This document shows, piece after piece, positions 58,783 to 64,000 of a stretch of 64,000 nt of DNA. The stretch comes from Fen-183 sp036504335 (GTDB taxonomy: Bacteria; Acidobacteriota; Thermoanaerobaculia; UBA5066). The stretch spans positions 1 to 64,000 of the forward strand of contig DASXVJ010000034.1 of assembly GCA_036504335.1 (NCBI GenBank), read 5' to 3'. The position numbers and the translations under genes were made by a program. Below the pieces are notes generated by a model. That model saw only the letters and a program-made list of their open reading frames with translations, searched no databases and had not been told where the DNA came from. How positions within the stretch are numbered: the first letter of the stretch is position 1; each line of letters opens with the position of its first letter.

Positions 58783-59517
58783 TCAGAATCTCTCGCCCGC
58801 GAGGACGATCGAGCCCGTGGGGGCGGGGACGCCGCCCTTCGGCTCGACGGAGACGGCGAACTTCACGGGCCGGTCGTCGAACGACTCCTGCCTCGAGATG
58901 GGGATCACCGTCGCCCCGTCGCCGGTTGCGTCGAACGTTCCGGCCGGGACGGGCTGGTCGCCGACGAAAGCCCACAGCTCGTAGCTCTTCTCGAGCGGGA
59001 GCGGAGGCAGGCCGGACACCCAGAGGATTCCCTGCTTCGTCCCGGGATTCCAGAGCAGCTTGGCGCGGGCGGCCGGGTTTCCCTCGAGCCCCTTCAGGAG
59101 CGCAACCTGCACGCGCGGGTCCTTCAGCCAGGAAATTTCCTGCGACGTCAGCGAGATCTGCCGGTCGCGCTCCTTGACCATCGTCTCGAGGCGCGCGACG
59201 TTCTCGCGCGTCGCCGCGAGGTCGGCGCGCGTCGCGTACCACAGGGCTCCGAACGTGGCCGCGAGCATGAACGACGCGGCGACGCCGAGCGCCCAGATCA
59301 TCGTGGCGAGACCCCGGTCCGGCCCGGCCTCGGCGATCGCGTGAGCGGCAGCTTCGGCGCCCGGCCCGCGGATCTCCCACAGGACGCGGTCCCGGACCTC
59401 GGCGGGCGGCGCGATCTTCGCGCCCGTGTCGAGCGCGTCGAGCTCGGCCTCGAGGGCCTCGGCCTGGAAGGCGGCCTCCTCCGCGGCGCGGAGGGCGCGC
59501 GTGCGCTCGTCAGCCAC
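58783..59517 (-). CDS. RskA-type anti-sigma factor
   Basis: 244 aa from GTG, overlapping the sigma gene by 8 nt. A cytoplasmic N-terminus (about 1-70) is followed by one transmembrane helix (IWALGVAASFMLAATFGALWYA), a coiled stretch and a C-terminal RskA domain with SLTSQEISWLKDPRVQVALLKG, LLWNPGTKQGILWVSGLPPLPLEKSYELWAF and PTGSIVLAGERF. In the family it holds a sigma-K-type ECF factor at the membrane until released by proteolysis. No zinc motif is seen. Confidence 0.88.
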   Translation of the reverse strand: MADERTRALRAAEEAAFQAEALEAELDALDTGAKIAPPAEVRDRVLWEIRGPGAEAAAHAIAEAGPDRGLATMIWALGVAASFMLAATFGALWYATRADLAATRENVARLETMVKERDRQISLTSQEISWLKDPRVQVALLKGLEGNPAARAKLLWNPGTKQGILWVSGLPPLPLEKSYELWAFVGDQPVPAGTFDATGDGATVIPISRQESFDDRPVKFAVSVEPKGGVPAPTGSIVLAGERF

Positions 59518-60073
59518 GGCTGATCTCCTTCTGTGCGTTCGCGGCGATCGTCCGCATCTTCGAGAGGCCCGAGCGCGTCCGGCTCTTCACGGTTCCGAGC
59601 GGCTCGGAAAGGCGCGCGGCAATCTCTTCCTGCGTGAGGCCTTCGAAGTAGGCAAGTCGGAGGACCGCCTGCTCGTTCTCGTTCAGCTGGGCGAGCGCGC
59701 GCTCGACGAAGTCCTTCACGTCGGCAGCCGCGGTCTGATCGTCGGCGCCGGCGACCTGCTCGAGGATCGGCGTGTCCGCCGTGGTGATCCTCCTGTCGAA
59801 CGAACGGCGGCTGCGCCAGCGGTCGAGCGCCCGGCTGCGCGCGATCGTGAACAGCCAGCCCCGCACGGACGCGCGGGCGGCGTCGAACCGGCGCGCGTCG
59901 CGCCAGGCCTGGACGAAAGTCTCCTGCAGCACGTCTTCGGCATCCCTCGCGTCCTTCAGGATACGGACGCAGAACCCGAAAAGGACCGGTGCGTGGAGGT
60001 CGTAGAACGCGGCGAACGCCTCGCGGTCGCCCGCGACGATACGCGCGAAGAGGTCGTCAGCCGCCGCGTCCAC
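59510..60073 (-). CDS. ECF sigma-70 factor (SigK-like)
   Basis: 187 aa from GTG. Sigma-2 region: FAAFYDLHAPVLFGFCVRILKDARDAEDVLQETFVQAWRDARRFD and SVRGWLFTIARSRALDRWR. Sigma-4 region: LAQLNENEQAVLRLAYFEGLTQEEIAARLSEPLGTVKSRTRSGLSKMR. It is followed by its cognate RskA-type anti-sigma gene. Its regulon is unknown. The gene's own promoter has a perfect TTGACA, so basal expression is probably from the housekeeping sigma. Confidence 0.92.
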   Translation of the reverse strand: MDAAADDLFARIVAGDREAFAAFYDLHAPVLFGFCVRILKDARDAEDVLQETFVQAWRDARRFDAARASVRGWLFTIARSRALDRWRSRRSFDRRITTADTPILEQVAGADDQTAAADVKDFVERALAQLNENEQAVLRLAYFEGLTQEEIAARLSEPLGTVKSRTRSGLSKMRTIAANAQKEISRG

Positions 60074-60081
60074 GCCCGGGC

Positions 60082-60110
60082 AGCCTGACCCGGCGGCCGG
60101 GGGCTGTCAA
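60082..60110 (-). promoter_or_regulatory. Candidate promoter TTGACA-N17-CAGGCT of the ECF sigma gene
   Basis: A perfect -35 (60105-60110) is followed at 17 nt by a poor -10 (60082-60087), 8 nt before the GTG. Confidence 0.4.
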
Positions 60111-60133
60111 GCGGGAGGGCGGGCTGCGGGCAT

Positions 60134-60162
60134 TTGACGCACTCGCCGCGCCCCGCTACCTT
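60134..60162 (+). promoter_or_regulatory. Promoter TTGACG-N17-TACCTT of the topoisomerase gene
   Basis: A good -35 and -10 at ideal 17-nt spacing, 36 nt before the ATG. This is one of few genes here with a conventional leader of about 30 nt. Confidence 0.55.
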
Positions 60163-60198
60163 GCCCCCCGAGGCGCGCGGCGCGCGCCCGGAGCACGC

Positions 60199-62511
60199 AT
60201 GACACGCAAGCATTCCACCGCCTCCAGCGGCCAGCCGCCCCTGCCCTTCGACGCGGAGGTCGTCCTCCCCGAGGAGGCCCGCCGGCGGTACCTGAACTAC
60301 GCCCTTTCCGTCATCACCTCGCGCGCGCTGCCCGACGTCCGCGACGGCCTCAAGCCCGTCCAGCGCCGGATCCTCTTCGCGATGTTCCAGAACCTCCACC
60401 TGACGCCCGACGCGAAGTTCAAGAAGTCCGCGTCGGTCGTCGGCGACGTCATCGGCAAGTACCATCCGCACGGCGACGTCGCGATCTACGACGCGATGGT
60501 GCGAATGGCGCAGCCCTTCTCGCTGCGCGCGCCTCTCGTGGACGGGCACGGCAACTTCGGCTCGCTGGACGGCGACTCGGCCGCCGCTTACCGGTACACG
60601 GAGGCGCGTCTCAAGCCGCTCGCGATCGAGCTCCTCTCCGAGATCCGCAAGAAGACGGTCGACTGGCGCCCGAACTTCGACGGCGTCCACTTCGAGCCGG
60701 TCGTCCTCCCGGCGCGGTTCCCGAACCTCCTCGTGAACGGCGCGAGCGGCATCGCGGTCGGCATGGCGACGTCCATCCCGCCGCACAACCCGGTCGAGGT
60801 GCTCGACGCCGCGATCGCGGCCGTCGACGACCCCGACGCGGACCCGCTGAAGCACGTCAAGGGCCCGGACTTTCCGACCGGCGGCCTCCTCCTCGGAGGC
60901 AAGCGCGAGATGCGCGCGCTCTACGAGACGGGCCAGGGCACGCTCAAGCTGCGGGCCGAGTGGGAGGTCGAGGAGGGAGCGCGCGGCGCGCAGACGATCG
61001 TCGTCACGTCGATTCCGTACGCGCAGGAGAAGGCCTCCCTCGTCTCGAAGATCGCGGACGTCATCATCGAGCGCCGGCTCCCGGTTCTCGTGGACGTGCG
61101 CGACGAGTCGACGGACGACGTGCGCATCGTCCTCGAGATCAAGCGCGACACGGATCCCGCGCTCGTCATGACGTATCTGTACAAGCACACGCCGCTCGAG
61201 ACGACGGTCCCGATCAACCTCACGTGCCTCGTCCCCGGCCCGAACCCGGACGTCGGCGAGCCGGCCCGCCTGTCGCTCAAGGCGATGCTCCGGCACTTCC
61301 TCGACTTCCGTTTCGAGACCGTGCGCCGCCGCTTCACGTTCGACCTCGAAGAGCTGCGCCGCCGCATCCACCTCCTCGAAGGGTTCGTGATCATCTACGA
61401 CGCGCTCGACGAGGCGATCCGGATCATCCGCAAGTCCGACGGCAAGGCGGACGCGGCCGGGAAGCTCATGAAGCGCTTCGGCCTCGACGAGGAGCAGGTC
61501 GAGGCGATCCTCGAGACGAAGCTCTACAAGCTCGCGCGCCTGGAGATCGACGCGATCCGCGCCGAGCTGAAGGAGAAGCTCGCGGAGGCCGCGATCATCG
61601 AGGCCATCCTCAAATCGCCGAAGAAGCTCTGGAACGAGGTGAAGGGCGAGCTCGGCGAGGTCCGCGAGTCCCTCGCCGGCGAAAAGCGGCGCACGAAGGT
61701 GCAGGCCAGCGTCGACGAGCCGGAGTACGACGCCGAGGCCTTCATCCAGCACGAGGACACCTACGCCGTCGTCACCGTCGACGGCTGGCTCAAGCGCCTC
61801 GGCCAGCTGAAGGACCCGAAGGCCACGCGCCTGCGCGAGGGCGACGAAGTCCTCGCCGTCCTGCAGGGCTCGACGAAGGAGCTCGGCGTCCTCTTCTCGA
61901 ACCACGGCGCGGCCTACGTTCTCCGCCTCAACGACGTCCCGCCCTCGACCGGATACGGCGAGCCCGTCCAGAAACTCTTCAAGTTTGGGGACGGCGAGCG
62001 CGTCGTCGCGGCGCTCTCGCTCGACCCGCGCGTCTCGCGCCCGAAGAACCTCACGCTCGTTGCCGTCACCCGCCGCGGGCTCGTCTTCCGCTTCTCGGCG
62101 GACGTCCTGCGCGAGGTCACGACGCGCGCCGGACGGCGCTACGCGCGGCCGGCCAAGGGCGACGAGGTCGCGCACGTCTTCGTCTGCGAGGAGAAGGACC
62201 TCGTGGCCCTCGCGTCCGAGAAGGGCCGGGCGATCCTCTTCCCGGCGTCCGAGGTCCCCGTCCTCGCCGGGCCGGGCAAGGGCGTCCTCGGCTTCAAGCT
62301 CGCGCCAGACGACAGGCTCGTGGGTGCGGCCCTTTTCGGCGAGGACGAGAAGCGCGCGACGCTCACGCTCGTGAACGGCAAGGGGACGGAACATACGATC
62401 ACGAAGCGCTACACGCCCGTCTCGCGAGGCGGGAAGGGCTTCGAGCTCATCAAGCGCGACCGCCTCGTAAAGATGCTCCCGCAGGACATCGAGCTGATCC
62501 CCTTTGGTTGA
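60199..62511 (+). CDS. Type IIA DNA topoisomerase subunit A (GyrA/ParC)
   Basis: 770 aa. It cuts and religates DNA. The active-site Tyr lies in AAAYRYTEARLKPLAIELL. Also present are LPDVRDGLKPVQRRILFAMF, VGDVIGKYHPHGDVAIYDAMVRMAQPF and LVNGASGIAVGMATSIPPHN. The C-terminal beta-propeller region (about 500-770) ends with a GyrA-box-like SRGGKG. Mixed features: GHGNFGSLDGDSAAA is gyrase-like, while QPFSLR and the short C-terminus are ParC-like. No B subunit is adjacent, so the assignment to gyrase or topoisomerase IV is open. Confidence 0.9.
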   Translation: MTRKHSTASSGQPPLPFDAEVVLPEEARRRYLNYALSVITSRALPDVRDGLKPVQRRILFAMFQNLHLTPDAKFKKSASVVGDVIGKYHPHGDVAIYDAMVRMAQPFSLRAPLVDGHGNFGSLDGDSAAAYRYTEARLKPLAIELLSEIRKKTVDWRPNFDGVHFEPVVLPARFPNLLVNGASGIAVGMATSIPPHNPVEVLDAAIAAVDDPDADPLKHVKGPDFPTGGLLLGGKREMRALYETGQGTLKLRAEWEVEEGARGAQTIVVTSIPYAQEKASLVSKIADVIIERRLPVLVDVRDESTDDVRIVLEIKRDTDPALVMTYLYKHTPLETTVPINLTCLVPGPNPDVGEPARLSLKAMLRHFLDFRFETVRRRFTFDLEELRRRIHLLEGFVIIYDALDEAIRIIRKSDGKADAAGKLMKRFGLDEEQVEAILETKLYKLARLEIDAIRAELKEKLAEAAIIEAILKSPKKLWNEVKGELGEVRESLAGEKRRTKVQASVDEPEYDAEAFIQHEDTYAVVTVDGWLKRLGQLKDPKATRLREGDEVLAVLQGSTKELGVLFSNHGAAYVLRLNDVPPSTGYGEPVQKLFKFGDGERVVAALSLDPRVSRPKNLTLVAVTRRGLVFRFSADVLREVTTRAGRRYARPAKGDEVAHVFVCEEKDLVALASEKGRAILFPASEVPVLAGPGKGVLGFKLAPDDRLVGAALFGEDEKRATLTLVNGKGTEHTITKRYTPVSRGGKGFELIKRDRLVKMLPQDIELIPFG

Positions 62512-62522
62512 GACGATGTCGC

Positions 62523-62698
62523 GAGAAGATAAGATCGAAGAGGGAGAAGAGGAGATTTCTATGAGAGTGAATAGGGCAGGGCAAACGGCCGTTGGTTCGA
62601 GGGGGGCATCCGTCGCGCGGGCTGCCGCGACCCCGCCCCTCTTTACCTTCAAGGAAATCTTCTCTTCTCTCTTTCTCTTTCTTCCTCTTCTCTCTTCC
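62523..62698. repeat. Inverted pair of dispersed-repeat arms at the DUF2911 gene start
   Basis: The reverse arm (62523-62578) contains GAGGAGATTTCT directly before the ATG, so it supplies the Shine-Dalgarno and the start codon. The forward arm (62634-62698, ACCTTCAAGGAAATCTTCTC then a long CT tail) encodes the signal-peptide core. The inner ends are about 55 nt apart. Confidence 0.7.
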
Positions 62699-63514
62699 GT
62701 CGCCCTCGCCGCGCCCGTCGAGCTGCCGCGGCCGAGCCCGGCCGCGTCCGTCTTCGAGAAGATCGGCACGGCTCGCCTGACCGTCACGTACTCCCGCCCG
62801 GCCGTGAAGGGCCGGGAAATCTGGGGCGGGCTCGTCCCGTACGGCCAGGTCTGGCGCCTCGGAGCGAACGACGCGACGACGCTGGAGGTTTCGGAGGCGT
62901 GCAAAGTGGCGGGTCACGACCTTGCGGCCGGCGCCTACGCGCTCTTCGCGATCCCGGCGAAGGACAAATGGACGATCGTCGTGAATTCGCAGGCGAAGCA
63001 GTGGGGCGCGTACTTCCGCGACCCGAAGAAGGACGTCTTCTCGTTCGACGTGACGCCGTCCGCGGGGCCGCACGTGGAGTGGCTGGAGTACCGGCTCTAC
63101 CCGGAGTCCGCGCGCGCCGTGCGAGTCGAGATGGCGTGGGAGAAGCTGCGGATCTCGTTCCCCGTCGAGGTGGACGTGAACGGGATCGTCTGGAAGAGTC
63201 TCGACGCGGCCCGCGCCGCCGCCGGCCCGAAGGAGCACACCGACTTCTATCAGTCGGCGAGGTTCTCGCGCGAGTCGGGCGAGCGGAAGGCCGAGGCGAT
63301 GGGCTGGCTCGACGAGGCAATGAGGCGCGGCGACAGCTTCTGGATGGACGAGCTCAAGGGCGACCTCCTCGCCGACGCCGGAAAATACGCCGAGGCGGCG
63401 CCCTGGCTGGAAAAGGCCATCGAGGGCTCGAAGAAGGCCGGCGCGCCCGAGGAATGGCGGGACGGTGCGCGGAAGAAGCTCGCGGAGTGGGCCGCGAAGG
63501 CGAAGAAGGGCTGA
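62561..63514 (+). CDS. DUF2911-domain secreted protein
   Basis: 317 aa from ATG with GAGGAG 7 nt upstream. The signal peptide core FTFKEIFSSLFLFLPLLSSVALAAP is encoded by a dispersed-repeat arm. The DUF2911 domain (about 55-205) has YSRPAVKGREIWGGLVPYGQVWRLGANDATTLEVSEACKVAGHDLAAGAYALFAIP and VEMAWEKLRISFPVEV. A helical TPR-like tail (about 235-317) follows. The family is secreted, of unknown function and common in Bacteroidetes and Acidobacteriota. It ends overlapping ispH (TGATG). Confidence 0.87.
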   Translation: MRVNRAGQTAVGSRGASVARAAATPPLFTFKEIFSSLFLFLPLLSSVALAAPVELPRPSPAASVFEKIGTARLTVTYSRPAVKGREIWGGLVPYGQVWRLGANDATTLEVSEACKVAGHDLAAGAYALFAIPAKDKWTIVVNSQAKQWGAYFRDPKKDVFSFDVTPSAGPHVEWLEYRLYPESARAVRVEMAWEKLRISFPVEVDVNGIVWKSLDAARAAAGPKEHTDFYQSARFSRESGERKAEAMGWLDEAMRRGDSFWMDELKGDLLADAGKYAEAAPWLEKAIEGSKKAGAPEEWRDGARKKLAEWAAKAKKG

Positions 63515-64000
63515 TGGACGTCGTCCTCGCCGAGAAGTACGGCTTCTGCGCCGGCGTGCGCGTCGCGGACAAGCTCGTCCGCCTCGCGGCGCAGCGCGGC
63601 GAGACAGGCGCCATCCTCGGCCAGGTCGTCCACAACGAGAGCGTCGAGTCCGAAATGGCCGGCCTCGGGTTCCCGACGGTCCATGCGCTCGAGGACGCTC
63701 GGTCGCACGCCGGCCGGATCGTCTTCTCGGCGCACGGCGTCGCGCCGTCCGTGCGGGCGCGCGCCGCCGACCTCGGCCTTTCGGCGATCGACACGACGTG
63801 CAAGTTCGTGACGGACATCCACAAGGAGATCGCCCGCTCGCTCGCGGAGGGCGCGTTCGTCGCGATCCTCGGCCAGGCCGATCACCGTGAGGTCGTCGGG
63901 TACACCAAGGATCTGGATCCGGGTACGTACGGCGTGTTCTACAGGCTCGAGGACGTGAAAGCGTTCGACTGGTCGCGCATTCCGGTCGTCAAGATCATCT
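63514..64000 (+). CDS. ispH: 4-hydroxy-3-methylbut-2-enyl diphosphate reductase, 5' part
   Basis: First 162 or so residues; the window ends inside the gene. IspH makes IPP and DMAPP in the MEP isoprenoid pathway with a [4Fe-4S] cluster. The first cluster ligand is in VLAEKYGFCAGVRVA. QVVHNESVESEM, IVFSAHGVAPSVRARA and the second ligand in AIDTTCKFVTDIHKE match. The third ligand lies beyond the edge. Start overlaps the DUF2911 stop. Confidence 0.93.
   Translation, partial: MDVVLAEKYGFCAGVRVADKLVRLAAQRGETGAILGQVVHNESVESEMAGLGFPTVHALEDARSHAGRIVFSAHGVAPSVRARAADLGLSAIDTTCKFVTDIHKEIARSLAEGAFVAILGQADHREVVGYTKDLDPGTYGVFYRLEDVKAFDWSRIPVVKII

Noticed and set aside
1..64000. tRNA, rRNA, CRISPR, insertion sequence or integrase signatures
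   Set aside because: I looked for T-loop-like sequences, regular short repeats and transposase or recombinase motifs and found none.

Overview
The window is high-GC DNA with dense, often overlapping genes, and reads as a stretch of bacterial chromosome. I see no rRNA, tRNA, CRISPR array, insertion sequence or prophage. No gene-free stretch exceeds 300 bases. A GWxTD module fused to the VWFA-related module that is common in Acidobacteriota, RVFDTR-type C-terminal domains and many multihaem cytochromes point to the Acidobacteriota. The class (Holophagae, Thermoanaerobaculia or Vicinamibacteria) cannot be decided from this sequence alone.

Layout. 1-5777: a large secreted octahaem cytochrome with PKD and Ig-like domains, divergent from a two-component system. 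5800-14483: hemE, then divergently a tight operon ccsA-like, hemA, hemC, hemD, hemB, hemL, kynU. 14496-16163: a secreted metzincin protease. 16418-25285: an extracellular electron transfer locus. It encodes a decahaem OmcA/MtrC-type surface cytochrome, a DmsE/MtrA-type decahaem cytochrome, an MtrB-type outer-membrane barrel, a small monohaem cytochrome, an 11-haem membrane-anchored cytochrome, a b-type membrane subunit and a NapC/NirT-type hexahaem cytochrome. 25369-30579: a DHOD-like protein, a PAS-LuxR regulator with a Cys-rich partner, aroC, a class V aminotransferase and a HEAT protein. 30583-38718 (minus): carB, two O-antigen-ligase-like proteins and a degenerate LytM protein. 38826-41073: secreted HhH protein, DUF937, VOC and a TonB-C lipoprotein. 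41119-44802: lysC-thrB-thrC. 44812-55505: FHA protein, cysteine desulfurase, GWxTD-VWA protein, chrA, GGDEF-EAL protein, maf and a degenerate GGDEF protein. 55569-64000: adenine deaminase, Spy-like protein, a hypothetical protein, an ECF sigma/RskA pair, a type IIA topoisomerase A subunit, a DUF2911 protein and the start of ispH.

How the genes fit together. The haem operon supplies haem, and the ccsA-like protein (if it acts in cytochrome c assembly) would help attach it. About 46 c-haem sites are encoded here. The NapC-type protein and the cytochrome b protein would take quinol electrons across the inner membrane. The periplasmic cytochromes and the barrel/decahaem conduit would carry them to the surface.

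The most unusual signal is a dispersed, AT-rich arm with consensus near TTCACCTTCNAAGAAATCTT. It often occurs as an inverted pair (reverse arm, roughly 25-120 nt, forward arm). Copies sit inside hemC, hemD, hemL, thrB, an aminotransferase and a secreted HhH gene, and at gene starts. In two or three genes the arms appear to supply the Shine-Dalgarno sequence and the hydrophobic core of the signal peptide. A second recurring signal is a TANNNT hexamer 6-9 nt before the start codon without a Shine-Dalgarno, which suggests many leaderless mRNAs. Two genes seem to start at CTG.
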